Positions 18,698 to 27,930 of a stretch of 55,395 nucleotides of DNA are shown here, piece after piece (position 1 is the stretch's first letter; every line of letters starts with the position of its first letter). The position numbers and the translations under genes were made by a program. The notes beneath the pieces were generated by a model. That model was given only the letters and a program-made list of their open reading frames with translations, made no database searches and was not told the DNA's origin. This stretch comes from DASYYE01 sp035946955 (GTDB lineage Bacteria; Actinomycetota; Actinomycetes; Streptosporangiales; Streptosporangiaceae), in contig DASYYE010000261.1 in the NCBI GenBank assembly GCA_035946955.1, positions 1-55,395 of the forward strand, given 5' to 3'.

Positions 18698-21600
18698 ATG
18701 TTCCCCCCTCTGCCGGACAAACCGGACGCCACCTCATTGGAGCAGGCGGTCCTTGATTTCTGGGACCGTGAGGGAATCTTCGGGCGGCTGCGCACGAAGA
18801 ACGCGGACGGCCCGCGGTTCAGTTTCATCGACGGCCCGGTGACCGCCAACAAGATCCTCGGTGTGCACACCGCCTGGGGGCGCACGCTCAAGGACGTGTT
18901 CCAGCGTTACAAGGGCATGCGTGGCTACCACCAGCGCTACCAGAACGGGTTTGACTGCCAGGGGCTGTGGATCGAGGTCGGGGTCGAGCGCGAACTGGGC
19001 CTGAACTCAAAGCTCGAGATCGAGGAATACGGGCTTGCGGCGTTCGCAGGAAAGTGCCGTGAGGTGGTCGAGAAGTACGCCGGTGAGCTGATCGCCGGGT
19101 CTGTCCGGCTCGGGCAGTGGATGGACTGGGGCCGCGACTACTACACGTCCTCCGACACCAATATCACCTATATCTGGAAGTTCCTCCAGATCATCCACGA
19201 GCGCGGCTGGCTGCACCGTGGCCACCGGCCGACGGAGTGGTGCCCACGCTGCGGCACCTCGATCTCCGCGCACGAACTCGTCGGCAACTATGTCGACCGC
19301 GCCGACCCGTCGCTGGCGGTCCGGTTCCCGCTGCTGGACCGCCCCGGCGACGCGATCGTCATCTGGACCACCACGCCGTGGACGCTGCCGGCGAACGTGG
19401 CCGCCGCGGTGCGGCCCGATGCGGAGTACGGGCGGCTGCCCAATGGTGACTGGATGGCGGTCTCCGAGCGCGGGGACCAGCAACTGACCGAGGTCCGCCG
19501 GGGTTCCGAACTCGTGGGCTGGCGCTACCGGGGGCCATTCGACGACCTCGGCCCGGGCGCCGCCGTCGAGCACCGGGTGGTCGGCTGGGACGAGGTGTCG
19601 CTGGACGAGGGCACCGGGATCGTCCACATCGCGCCCGGGTGTGGTACCGAGGACTTCGAACTGGGCAGGGCGGAAATACTGCCGACGCTGATGCCTGTCG
19701 ATGAGTCGGGACACTTCTACCCTGACTACGGCTGGCTGGCTGGCATGTCAACGGCCGAGGCCCGTGACGTCATCATCGAAGACCTGCGCAAGCGGTCGCT
19801 GCTGGTGGACGCGGGCGAGATCACCCACCGCTATCCCGAGTGCTGGCGCTGCCACACGCCGCTGATCTTCCGGATCTCTGATGACTGGTTCATCTCGGTC
19901 GCCGAGATCAGGGAGCCGATGCGGGCGGCGAATCGCACGGTGGAGTGGATCCCCGCCTACATGGGTGCCCGCATGGACGACTGGCTCGCCAACATGTCGG
20001 ACTGGAACATCTCCCGGCGCCGCTACTACGGCCTGCCGCTGCCGTTCTACCCCTGCTCGTGCGGGCACCTCACGGTCATCGGCTCCCTCCAGGAACTCGC
20101 CGAACTGGCCACGGCGCCAATCGGCGACCTGCCGGAGGTCCGCCGGCCGTGGATCGACGCGGTCAAGATCCGCTGCCCTGGCTGCTCGGGTGAGGTGAGC
20201 CGGATCGCCGAGGTGGGCGACGTGTGGCTGGACGCGGGGATCGTGCCGTTCTCCACGCTCGGCTGGGAGAACCCGACGTGGGCGGAGGAGGGTTACGCCA
20301 CGGGTGCGGCCAAGGGGCTGACCACGGCCGACCTCCCCGACCACAGCTACTGGGAGCAGTGGTTCCCGGCCGACTGGGTGTCGGAGATGCGCGAGCAGAT
20401 CCGGCTGTGGTTCTACTCGCAGCTGTTCATGTCGGTCGCGCTGACCGGCCGTGCCCCATACCGGAAGGTGCTCGGCTACGAGAAGATGCTCGCCGAGGAC
20501 GGCCGCGAGATGCACGGGTCGTGGGGAAACGCGATCAGCGCGGACGAGGCGTTCGCCCGGATGGGCGCGGACGTGATGCGCTGGCAGTACAGCCAGCAGC
20601 CCCCGAACCAGAACCTGCTCTTCGGGTTCGGTCCCGGCAAGGAGATCCAGCGCAGGCTGCTGACCCTGTGGAACAGCGTCTCGTTCTTCGTGAACTACGC
20701 GAACATCGCGGGATTCTCCCCTGAGCTGGGTGAGCTCGGCACGCTCGGCGAGTCTGGCGCGGCCGGCGGGACGGAGACGGCGGCCGAACGTAGCGTGGCC
20801 ACCGATGCCCAGTCACCAGCCCTGGACCGGTGGCTGGCGGCGCGGACCGCGCAGCTGGTCGCCGACGCCACGGCAGCCTATGAGCAGTACCTCACGGTCA
20901 ATGTGCTGCGGGCGTTCGAGTCCTACCTCGACGACCTGTCGAACTGGTACATCCGGCGCTCGCGGCGCCGGTTCTGGAACGGCGACAAGGCAGCCCTGGC
21001 CACGCTGTGGGGCGGGCTGGTCCAGGCATTGCGGGTCGTGTCCCCGGTCACGCCGTTCCTGGCCGAGCACCTGTGGCAGGTGCTGGTCGTGTCCATGTGC
21101 CCGGGTGCGCCCGCGTCGGTGTTCCTTGCTGGCTGGCCGGAAGACACTGAGCGCGACGAGCGGCTGCTGGCCGAGGTCGCCTCGGTCCGGCAGGTGGTGG
21201 AACTCGGGCGGCGTGCCCGCGCGGCTGCCAGGATCAAGGTCCGTCAGCCGCTGCGCCGGATGGTCGTGGACGGGGTCTCGGCACTGGATGCCGCCTCGCT
21301 CGAGGAGATCGCGGACGAGCTGCGCGTCAAGCAGGTCGTACTGGAGCGGATAGAGTCCGCCGGGCTGCGGGTCCGCCCCAACTTCCCGGTGGTCGCGCCC
21401 CGGCTCGGCCGGGACATGCCACTGGTCAAGAAGGCACTGGACGCCGGGGAGTTCACCGAACTCGATGGCGGGCGGTTCGAGGTCGCCGGGCATGTGCTGG
21501 AGCCCAATGAGGTGCTGGTGGAGCGGCTCGGCCGGGCCGGGTGGGAGATGACCGCTGACGACGGGGTCACGGTCGCGCTCGACACCGGACTGGACGACGA

Positions 21601-21808
21601 CCTGCTGCGCGAGGGCCGGGTCTACGAGGTGATCCACCGTGTCAACACGATGCGCAAGGAAGCCGGGCTGGAGCTGACCGACCGCATCAAACTGACGCTG
21701 CCAGCCGCCGACCAGGACCTGGCCGGATACCAGGACTGGATCATGGCGGAGACCCTCGCGGTCTCGCTCGACTTCGCCGCAGACCAGGTCACGCTCGAGC
21801 GCTCCTGA
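18698..21808 (+). CDS. ileS: Isoleucyl-tRNA synthetase-like class I synthetase, divergent signature motifs
   Basis: A protein of 1036 residues with the layout of class I isoleucyl-tRNA synthetases: Rossmann core, editing insertion, Rossmann continuation and anticodon-binding domain. The editing domain is well kept (WTTTPWTLPANVAAAV and DEGTGIVHIAPGCGTEDFE), as are zinc-binding CxxC pairs (CPRCGTS, CWRCH, CPGC) and SNWYIRRSRRRFW in the anticodon domain. The two catalytic signatures are not canonical: the HIGH position reads GVHTAWGRT and the KMSKS position reads GREMHGSWGN. Related sequences that I recall from Chloroflexi and some Actinobacteria read HHAW and MHKSWGN, so the Lys seems replaced by Gly here. 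It may be a second, specialised IleS or an enzyme acting on another substrate. Confidence 0.85.
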   Translation: MFPPLPDKPDATSLEQAVLDFWDREGIFGRLRTKNADGPRFSFIDGPVTANKILGVHTAWGRTLKDVFQRYKGMRGYHQRYQNGFDCQGLWIEVGVERELGLNSKLEIEEYGLAAFAGKCREVVEKYAGELIAGSVRLGQWMDWGRDYYTSSDTNITYIWKFLQIIHERGWLHRGHRPTEWCPRCGTSISAHELVGNYVDRADPSLAVRFPLLDRPGDAIVIWTTTPWTLPANVAAAVRPDAEYGRLPNGDWMAVSERGDQQLTEVRRGSELVGWRYRGPFDDLGPGAAVEHRVVGWDEVSLDEGTGIVHIAPGCGTEDFELGRAEILPTLMPVDESGHFYPDYGWLAGMSTAEARDVIIEDLRKRSLLVDAGEITHRYPECWRCHTPLIFRISDDWFISVAEIREPMRAANRTVEWIPAYMGARMDDWLANMSDWNISRRRYYGLPLPFYPCSCGHLTVIGSLQELAELATAPIGDLPEVRRPWIDAVKIRCPGCSGEVSRIAEVGDVWLDAGIVPFSTLGWENPTWAEEGYATGAAKGLTTADLPDHSYWEQWFPADWVSEMREQIRLWFYSQLFMSVALTGRAPYRKVLGYEKMLAEDGREMHGSWGNAISADEAFARMGADVMRWQYSQQPPNQNLLFGFGPGKEIQRRLLTLWNSVSFFVNYANIAGFSPELGELGTLGESGAAGGTETAAERSVATDAQSPALDRWLAARTAQLVADATAAYEQYLTVNVLRAFESYLDDLSNWYIRRSRRRFWNGDKAALATLWGGLVQALRVVSPVTPFLAEHLWQVLVVSMCPGAPASVFLAGWPEDTERDERLLAEVASVRQVVELGRRARAAARIKVRQPLRRMVVDGVSALDAASLEEIADELRVKQVVLERIESAGLRVRPNFPVVAPRLGRDMPLVKKALDAGEFTELDGGRFEVAGHVLEPNEVLVERLGRAGWEMTADDGVTVALDTGLDDDLLREGRVYEVIHRVNTMRKEAGLELTDRIKLTLPAADQDLAGYQDWIMAETLAVSLDFAADQVTLERS

Positions 21809-21898
21809 CCCCCTGCGGGCCAGGACGAGCAGCTAGCGAGAACTAACACAGCAAGCGCGATCAAGCGCGGCGCCGCTGGTCAGTGACACGATCAGCGC

Positions 21899-22816
21899 AT
21901 GAGCGCGACCGACAGCTTCGCCGGGTTCCTGGAGATCCTGGCGGACACCATGGACGACCACGACGCGTCGGCTGACTCGGTGGCCGCCCGGGTGCACCTG
22001 TCCCGGTTCCACTTCGACCGGCTGGTCTCTGCCGCTGCTGGTGAGCCTCCCGCCACCATGCGGCGGCGGATCCTGCTGGAGCGGGCCGCCTACCAGCTCC
22101 TCACCACCGACCACGACGTCCTGCGGATCGCCGTGGCAGCGGGTTACGCCAGCCACGAGGCCTTCACCAGGGCGTTCGCCAGGGCATACGGACGGGCGCC
22201 GTCGCTGTGGCGGCGGCAGCCCACGGGGTTTCGGATCGAGTGCCCCAGCCACGTGCATTTCCACCCACCAGGGGGCCTGCGCGTCCCCGCACACCGGAAG
22301 GTCACTGCCATGGACCTGCTGACCCGCATGACCGAACACCATGTCTGGCTCGTCGGCGAGATGCTGACGCGCGCGGAGCGCCTGTCACCGGAGGTGCTCG
22401 AAAGCCCCATAGAGCTGTCCGTGGACGGCATCGACAGCGAGCCGACCCTGCGTTCGCTGCTGGCCCGCCTGGTCGGGCAACTCGCCATGTGGGACGCGGC
22501 CACCCACGACCGGCCCTACGACGTGGACGTGGAGCGTCACGAGAGCGTCCCGCAACTGCGTGCCAAGCTCGCCGAGGTCGGCCCGGCATTCCTGACCCAG
22601 GTCCGTGCGGTGGTCGATGAGGGCCGGCTCGACGAGACCTTTGTCGATGCGGTCTGCGACCCACCGGAGGTCTTCACCTACGGCGGGATGATCGCCCACG
22701 TGCTGACCTTTGCGGCGGTGCGCCGCACGATGGTGTGCGGTGCCTTGATCGACGCGGGGGTCACCGACCTCGGCGCGGGCGACCCGATGCGGTGGGTCGC
22801 TGACCACGCCGCGTGA
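21899..22816 (+). CDS. AraC-type HTH fused to a DinB-like domain
   Basis: A 305-residue two-domain protein. Residues about 1-115 are an AraC/XylS-type double helix-turn-helix: VAARVHLSRFHFDRLVSAAAG for the first helix-turn-helix and IAVAAGYASHEAFTRAFARA, then YGRAPSLWRR, for the second. The rest resembles a DinB/DUF664 four-helix metal-binding fold: MTEHHVWLVGEMLTRAERL supplies a His, and a second His occurs in GGMIAHVLTFAAVRR. In this fusion the DinB part may be a ligand or thiol sensor or a thiol transferase, with the AraC part as DNA binder. It lies alone, downstream of the synthetase gene, and is followed by a strong hairpin. Confidence 0.85.
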   Translation: MSATDSFAGFLEILADTMDDHDASADSVAARVHLSRFHFDRLVSAAAGEPPATMRRRILLERAAYQLLTTDHDVLRIAVAAGYASHEAFTRAFARAYGRAPSLWRRQPTGFRIECPSHVHFHPPGGLRVPAHRKVTAMDLLTRMTEHHVWLVGEMLTRAERLSPEVLESPIELSVDGIDSEPTLRSLLARLVGQLAMWDAATHDRPYDVDVERHESVPQLRAKLAEVGPAFLTQVRAVVDEGRLDETFVDAVCDPPEVFTYGGMIAHVLTFAAVRRTMVCGALIDAGVTDLGAGDPMRWVADHAA

Positions 22817-22818
22817 AC

Positions 22819-22869
22819 GCCGTCACGCCCGCCGGCCGGGCAGCGCCGCCGGCCCGGCGGCGTGACGGC
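22819..22869 (+). terminator. GC-rich hairpin after the AraC-DinB gene
   Basis: GCCGTCACGCC (22819-22829) pairs with GGCGTGACGGC ending at 22869, with further G/C pairing inside (GCCGG / CCGGC). It starts 2 bp after the stop codon. Confidence 0.65.
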
Positions 22870-22880
22870 CAGCGGGCCAG

Positions 22881-22909
22881 TGTCCGGAGCCCTGGATAGG
22901 CTCCGGACA
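22881..22909. promoter_or_regulatory. Perfect 11-bp palindrome over the -10 box and start codon of the DUF4287/DUF5655 gene
   Basis: TGTCCGGAGCC (22881-22891) and its exact complement GGCTCCGGACA (22899-22909) are separated by 7 bp. The right arm ends on the A of the ATG start. A TAGGCT -10 box (22897-22902) lies in the spacer and right arm, 6 nt from the ATG, giving a leaderless promoter. Binding of a dimeric regulator would block the promoter; alternatively the left arm is untranscribed and only DNA-level control is possible. The binder is unknown. Confidence 0.6.
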
Positions 22910-23481
22910 TGGCGCCTACACCGGACGACATGATGAGCGCGGTGACCGAGTCGCTGGCCGCTCGCACCGGGCGGTCGATGGACGAGTGGGTGACCCTCGT
23001 CCAGGCCTCCGAGGTGGACCCGCTGGACCAGAACGCGGTCCGCAAGTGGCTGCGGACCGTGCATGGTGTGCCGCAGAACAGCCAGTGGGCTATTGCCAAC
23101 GCGGCGGCCCGGGCGGCCGGGTGGGTGCGGCCGACCGTCGCCGAGTACGTCGACAGCCAGTACACCGGCCCGAAAGCAGCCCTGCGACCGATCTATGATG
23201 CGCTGGCCGAGGCCATCACGTGCCTGGGTGACGACGTGACTGTCGAGGGACGCGGCACCTACACACCGTTCGTGCGCGGCAGGCAGTTCGTGGCGGTCGC
23301 AGCCGCCACACGCGACCGCGTAGACCTCGGGCTGCGTTTCACCGACCCGCCGGATACGTCCCGCCTCCAGCCAGCCACCGCGCCCGGACAGGCCACCCAC
23401 AAACTGCCGCTGCGCAGCGTCCAGGACGTTGACGCCGAAGTCCTGTTCCTGGTGCGCCTGGCCTACGACCAGAACCCCTAG
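22909..23481 (+). CDS. DUF4287 / DUF5655 domain protein
   Basis: A 190-residue cytosolic protein of two small domains. The N-terminal part (about 1-65) has the DUF4287 pattern with TGRSMDEWVTLVQAS and a segment ending VPQNSQWAIANAA. The C-terminal part (about 85-190) resembles DUF5655: YDALAEAITCLGDDVTVEGRGTYT, then FVRGRQFVAVAAATRDRVDLGL. DUF5655 domains appear in uncharacterised actinobacterial proteins and have been linked to nuclease-like or transport-like folds without proof. A perfect palindrome covers its start codon. The protein converges on the next gene with 22 bp between the stops. Confidence 0.8.
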   Translation: MAPTPDDMMSAVTESLAARTGRSMDEWVTLVQASEVDPLDQNAVRKWLRTVHGVPQNSQWAIANAAARAAGWVRPTVAEYVDSQYTGPKAALRPIYDALAEAITCLGDDVTVEGRGTYTPFVRGRQFVAVAAATRDRVDLGLRFTDPPDTSRLQPATAPGQATHKLPLRSVQDVDAEVLFLVRLAYDQNP

Positions 23482-23503
23482 TCCCGCTAGGACGCGCGGC
23501 TCG

Positions 23504-24052
23504 CTACTGGGCCTGCTTCTTGGCGAGGTCCGCCAGGCCGTAGCGCTCGACGTGGTCCGGGTCGGTGAGGCTGATCGTCCGCTGGCCCTCGGCTACCAGG
23601 CGTTCGTTGATCTCGCCGAGGTGGTCGTGCACGAGTTGCTTCTCCGCGTCGGTCGTCTTGCCCTTGTGGGGCCTGCCCGCGTGTTCGAGGGTGGCGTAGT
23701 TGGTCCGGTCATCACGGCTGGGGGTGGTGGGCGGCGCGGCCGACCGCGGGGCGCGCTTGGCCGGACGGGCGGCGATGAGCAGCTCCTCCATGGGCTTGTC
23801 CGTGGCCAGCTTGTCGAACGCCTCCACGTCCATGGCCACCCGGTGGGCCGTGTCACCTGGGAAGTAGAGGTCCACGACGGCTACCCGCACGGCCGCCTTC
23901 TCAATGGTCCTGGCTTCGTCGATGAGCGCCTCGATCTCGACGGGGCTGTCCCCAAGCGCGGGGTGCTCATGGACCACGATCCGCACTGGTGTGTCATCAT
24001 CCATGATGAGCTGGCCACTCAGGTCGCTGAACCGGACAGTCTTCTGGCCCAC
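23504..24052 (-). CDS. Conserved actinobacterial hypothetical protein
   Basis: A 182-residue soluble protein that I cannot assign to a function. The GTG at 24052 follows a GGAGGA Shine-Dalgarno. Seen: an N-terminal beta-rich part starting GQKTVRFSDLSGQLI, an acidic segment, a conserved-looking TDKPMEELL helix (about 90), a disordered Ala/Pro/Arg linker (about 100-120), and a C-terminal helical part with NYATLEHAGRPHKGK, then KQLVHDHLGEINERL and DHVERYGLADL. The architecture (small N-terminal domain, basic linker, small C-terminal domain) recalls nucleoid-associated proteins such as Lsr2, but I see no Lsr2 motif. Confidence 0.7.
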   Translation of the reverse strand: MGQKTVRFSDLSGQLIMDDDTPVRIVVHEHPALGDSPVEIEALIDEARTIEKAAVRVAVVDLYFPGDTAHRVAMDVEAFDKLATDKPMEELLIAARPAKRAPRSAAPPTTPSRDDRTNYATLEHAGRPHKGKTTDAEKQLVHDHLGEINERLVAEGQRTISLTDPDHVERYGLADLAKKQAQ

Positions 24053-24240
24053 GGGTGTCCTCCGTTGTGGTTGGGAGTGGTAGCGGCCTTAGGGTGGTCG
24101 CGTTCGCTGCGACCACCACCCTGTCGCACCCAGGTATCACTGTCAAATATGTGTTCGACCTCAATTTGGCGTGTCGCGCCGAGTGCGCTGATATTTTCGA
24201 CTGGAGCCACGCCGAGCGGTCTCAGACCCGGGCCCGTGGA

Positions 24241-24273
24241 GCTGGGGCGGGCCACTAGGTGACTCGCCCCAGC
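24241..24273 (-). terminator. Hairpin downstream of the TIG-repeat sedolisin gene
   Basis: GCTGGGGCG (24241-24249) pairs perfectly with CGCCCCAGC (24265-24273) over a 15-nt loop, 6 bp beyond the stop of the sedolisin gene on the minus strand. The rest of the 227-bp gap to the next gene has an A/T-rich patch near 24140-24170 that probably holds the promoter of the conserved hypothetical gene; I could not fix its boxes. Confidence 0.55.
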
Positions 24274-24279
24274 CCTCGC

Positions 24280-27200
24280 TCAGGGTGTGTAGGTGAAAGT
24301 CGCCGTCGACTGACTGGGCCCAGTCCCGGTGAAGTTGCTCTCGACCGTGGTGATGGTCACCTTCACCTTTGTCCCCGCCGTGCCAGCCGGTGAGGTGGCG
24401 TTGACGAGGGTGGTCGCCCCGCAGTCGAGCAGGGCCTGGGCGTTGCTGAACGTCGCGGCGGCCACTGCCCCGAAGAACACGCCGGTCACGCAGCCGAGGT
24501 TCTGGCCACCGATCACGACCTTGGTGCCGCCCGCCGCCAGGCCTGATGCCGGGCTGATCGACGTGACCTTCGGGTTGCCCGGCGGGTACAGGTAGAACTC
24601 GTCGGCCGTGGAGGCCGTGGAGCAGGCGGTGACGCTGCAGACCTCGACGTGGACCAGTGCCGGGTTCTGCTGGACCGTCTTCGCGCTGATGCTCGTGCCG
24701 CTGTTGACCGTGTAGTTGTACTGGGTGCCGACCGAGAACGGCGTCGCGCTGTCCACGAACTGCAGTGCCCCGGTCGCCTGGTTCAAGCCCTGCCCGCTGA
24801 CCGCGATCGCGGTGCCACCGGTGTCCGGGCCGCCGTTGTGACTGGTCGCAGTGTTCACCACGCCGCTCACCGATGGCACCCCGGCATAGGTGACAGGAGA
24901 TCCCGCTGACTGGCCGCCCAGCGTGCGCATGGAGAACGGCACGGTCGCGGGGGCCGTGGTGAGTGCCCCACCCGGCGCGGTGACCTGCAGCTGCGACCCC
25001 GTGAGGTACGTGAACGCGAAGTTCGCCGAGGCCGCCAGGGCCGGGTTGCCGAAGTCGGCGTAGTCGATGGTGAGGAGGTTGAAGCCCTTCCCGTTCACGG
25101 TGATGACGGTGCCGCCGTTCTCGCTGGCCAGCGACGCCGGGTTCGCGGCCGACGTGGACACCGAGGTGATGGCCGGCGCCGGCACGTAGTCGTACTCGGT
25201 GGGGGCTGGCTCCACCTCACAGCCGCAGCCGGCCGGTGGCCCGAACACGCCCATCGAAGTAAGAGCCGGCACGGTTCCTTCCAGCGGCGGCAGGATCGTC
25301 CCGTCCGCGCTCGTGCCATGGGCGTTGGTGACCTGGACCTGGGTCTGGCAAATGTCGGTCGTTGGGGTCTCGCCCACCACGCTCGGCGCACAGTTCGTGG
25401 CACCTGAGTACGGTGCCGGTGTGGCCTGGATCTCGAACGGGCTCACCACCCTGAAGTTCGCGACGTTCACGCCGCCGAACGTGACGTCCGTGGTGCCGGT
25501 GAACCCTGACCCGAGAACCGTCACTGGGGCTGGTGCTGTCTCCAGGCCACCGAAAGGGGCCACTCCGGTGACTGACGGGACAGGCGACGAACCGTTCTCG
25601 TCCACGTACTGCAACGTGCTGGCCGGACCCGGCATGCTCGGCTCGCCATGTATGGAGGCCACGCTCACCCGTGCGGGGCCAGCCCCGTCCAGCGGCAGCG
25701 GCGAACCAGGCGGCAGTGTGTCTTTGGCGGGCGGGAACGTCGCCGTGATGGACGTGGCGCTGTTCACGGTGAACTTGCCGGCCGGAAGCTCCCAGGTGCC
25801 GATCTGGATCCCGGCGACCTCGGAGGTTGTCCCGGTCTTGAATCCGTTCCCGGTGATCGTCACCTTGCCGCCGGTGGTCGGGAGTACGGAAGGGCTGAGA
25901 CCGGTGACGGCCGGCCGGGTGCCCGACGCTGCGAGGCCGCACAGGTAGAAGGCGAGCCCGTCCTTGCCCCCAGCGGCGGTCAACTGCGGCGACCCCAGGC
26001 CCGATGCGAGGTCGTAGCCCTTGGCCGCCGGGTACACCAGGCCGTTGTCCAAGCCGTAGTTGTCGTTGTCGCCGGCTGTGATGTCGTTGAACGATGCCGT
26101 GTATTCGGCCTGGTGAGAGGCCACGTCGTACAGCAGTGGGCTGGCGAACCCAACACCGCCGGCCGTGGCCGGATTCGACTTGCAGGTCGGTGAGGCGTTG
26201 ACCACCGCGAGCAGCCCGGCCCAGATCGGCGTGGCCGACGAGGTGCCGCCGATGGTGGCCCACCCGGTCGGGGTGCCGGGCCCGGCGAACGAGGCGCTGT
26301 AGACCGTGACCGCGCCCGTGAACTCGTCCGCCTGCGCGGAGACATCAGGGAGCGTCCGGCACGGCGTGGTAAACGTCCCGCCGCTCAGGAACGACTGGCA
26401 GAACCCGGGCGGGTAGCCGAACTGGCCCTCGACCGAGTTCGCCTGCGTGTAGTCGGCGCTGCCGGGCAGCACTATCCCAGCCACCCGCGAGGCGAGCTGC
26501 CAGGCTGGCATCGCCCACGACTGCGAGATCCCGCCACCGCCAGCGCCCCAGTTGGCGCCGTCGTTCCACACGTGCTCGCCCGGTGGCTGCGTCGCCGCGT
26601 TGTCGATGGTGGTGCCGCCGACCGCGATGACATACGGCTGGCTGGCGGGGTCCAGGACGGACAGCGGGTTCTGGCCCGAGGCCGGGACAGGCGGGCGGGC
26701 CGCATTGCAGCTGTCGCTGCCGGTGTCACCGGCGGCGGCAAAGGTGGACTGGCCCTGCGCGGCCGCCTGCTGGAAGAGCACGTTCTCAGCCTGCTGCAGC
26801 CCGGGCTCGCCGAGTTGCAGGGCCTGCTCACACAGGCCCCAGCTCGAGGTGATGACCTTGTCGGTGTCGGTGTTGATGATCGCCGCGTACTCGTCGAGCC
26901 CGCCGATGGCCGTGTTCGGCGCCTCGTACACGTCGATGTTCGCACCGGCGGCTATGGCCGAGACGTCCTCCACGTCAAGGACTGCCTCACCGAAACCCGG
27001 GCCGGTGGGCTGGCCACCGTCAACCGGGACCACATGCAGCCGGGCCGCCATCTGCCCGGCCACGGTCGGGCCGAAGTAGCAGCTGTCGAAGGTGTGGATG
27101 TCGGAAGGCAGGAACGGCTCGAGCTCATAGACCGCGATGCGCTGGCCGGCCGCGAGGTCTCCCGCGCCGTACAGGCCGAACGCGCCGTAGGTGTGGGCGA

Positions 27201-27930
27201 TCTGGTCGTCGGTCAGCCCGCCGAAGGCCGTCGCGGCGCCCTTGGCGTCCGCACAGGCCTTCGGTGCGCCGGCCGGGGAAGAGAACTTCGCCATCTCGGC
27301 CGCCCGGTGCGCACCCTTCGCGGGTGCACGGATGACCGGGACCGGCTGGGCGTGCACGAGGTTGTCGAGGCCGATGACCGCGGAGACGGAGGGCGCGATC
27401 GTGGCGGGCAACCGGACGGCGCCCGTCGTCGCCCGGCCGAGTGCGCCGTTCGAGAGCCGGTACCTCTCAAACCCGGTATGGAACGCCCGCCCGGCCGCTT
27501 TCGCCGAGCCGGCGAATCCCACGAGCAGGCCGTCCCGCGCCACCGACGTGACCCGCAGGCCATCAGCGGCCAGCCGCGACCTGACCGCGCTGACCGAGGC
27601 CTGGGCCGGCCCGAACGCGCGCGCGAATGCTCCCGCGGGCAGGTACCGGTGGAACAGGGCCGAGCCCGGGGTCGTCACCGCCCCGATGAACCGGATGAGC
27701 GACGCCTCGTCGCGCGGCCGCAGCACGACCGCCCCGCTCACACTCGCCGTGCCCGGCACCGGGCCGAGCGCCTTGGCTCCAGCGGGGATATGCGGCGACG
27801 GCGTGACCGTCACCGTCCCCCGCGGACCCACCACGGCGGTGCCCGCCGCAGAAGCGGCCGCCACCGAGCCCAGCGCCACCCCCGTCAACGTCACCGACAC
27901 AACCGAACACGCCACCAGCAATCGCTTCAT
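24280..27930 (-). CDS. Secreted sedolisin (S53) protease with C-terminal IPT/TIG repeats
   Basis: A 1216-residue secreted serine-carboxyl protease. A signal peptide (MKRLLVACSV onward, cleavage after an Ala-rich stretch near residue 29) is followed by a pro-kumamolisin activation domain (about 40-200) with LFHRYLPAGAFARAFGP. The S53 catalytic domain (about 225-660) has all key residues: Glu and Asp four apart in GFGEAVLDVED, Asp in FAAAGDTGSDS, and Ser in IGGTSSATPIWAGLL. From about 665 to the end there are about five immunoglobulin-like IPT/TIG repeats starting with motifs such as PAVTGLSPSVLPTTGGKV and PKVTSISPASGLAAGGTKV. Sedolisins work at acid pH. The TIG tail likely binds substrate or cell surface. 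The ATG has a GGAG Shine-Dalgarno. Confidence 0.93.
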   Translation of the reverse strand: MKRLLVACSVVSVTLTGVALGSVAAASAAGTAVVGPRGTVTVTPSPHIPAGAKALGPVPGTASVSGAVVLRPRDEASLIRFIGAVTTPGSALFHRYLPAGAFARAFGPAQASVSAVRSRLAADGLRVTSVARDGLLVGFAGSAKAAGRAFHTGFERYRLSNGALGRATTGAVRLPATIAPSVSAVIGLDNLVHAQPVPVIRAPAKGAHRAAEMAKFSSPAGAPKACADAKGAATAFGGLTDDQIAHTYGAFGLYGAGDLAAGQRIAVYELEPFLPSDIHTFDSCYFGPTVAGQMAARLHVVPVDGGQPTGPGFGEAVLDVEDVSAIAAGANIDVYEAPNTAIGGLDEYAAIINTDTDKVITSSWGLCEQALQLGEPGLQQAENVLFQQAAAQGQSTFAAAGDTGSDSCNAARPPVPASGQNPLSVLDPASQPYVIAVGGTTIDNAATQPPGEHVWNDGANWGAGGGGISQSWAMPAWQLASRVAGIVLPGSADYTQANSVEGQFGYPPGFCQSFLSGGTFTTPCRTLPDVSAQADEFTGAVTVYSASFAGPGTPTGWATIGGTSSATPIWAGLLAVVNASPTCKSNPATAGGVGFASPLLYDVASHQAEYTASFNDITAGDNDNYGLDNGLVYPAAKGYDLASGLGSPQLTAAGGKDGLAFYLCGLAASGTRPAVTGLSPSVLPTTGGKVTITGNGFKTGTTSEVAGIQIGTWELPAGKFTVNSATSITATFPPAKDTLPPGSPLPLDGAGPARVSVASIHGEPSMPGPASTLQYVDENGSSPVPSVTGVAPFGGLETAPAPVTVLGSGFTGTTDVTFGGVNVANFRVVSPFEIQATPAPYSGATNCAPSVVGETPTTDICQTQVQVTNAHGTSADGTILPPLEGTVPALTSMGVFGPPAGCGCEVEPAPTEYDYVPAPAITSVSTSAANPASLASENGGTVITVNGKGFNLLTIDYADFGNPALAASANFAFTYLTGSQLQVTAPGGALTTAPATVPFSMRTLGGQSAGSPVTYAGVPSVSGVVNTATSHNGGPDTGGTAIAVSGQGLNQATGALQFVDSATPFSVGTQYNYTVNSGTSISAKTVQQNPALVHVEVCSVTACSTASTADEFYLYPPGNPKVTSISPASGLAAGGTKVVIGGQNLGCVTGVFFGAVAAATFSNAQALLDCGATTLVNATSPAGTAGTKVKVTITTVESNFTGTGPSQSTATFTYTP

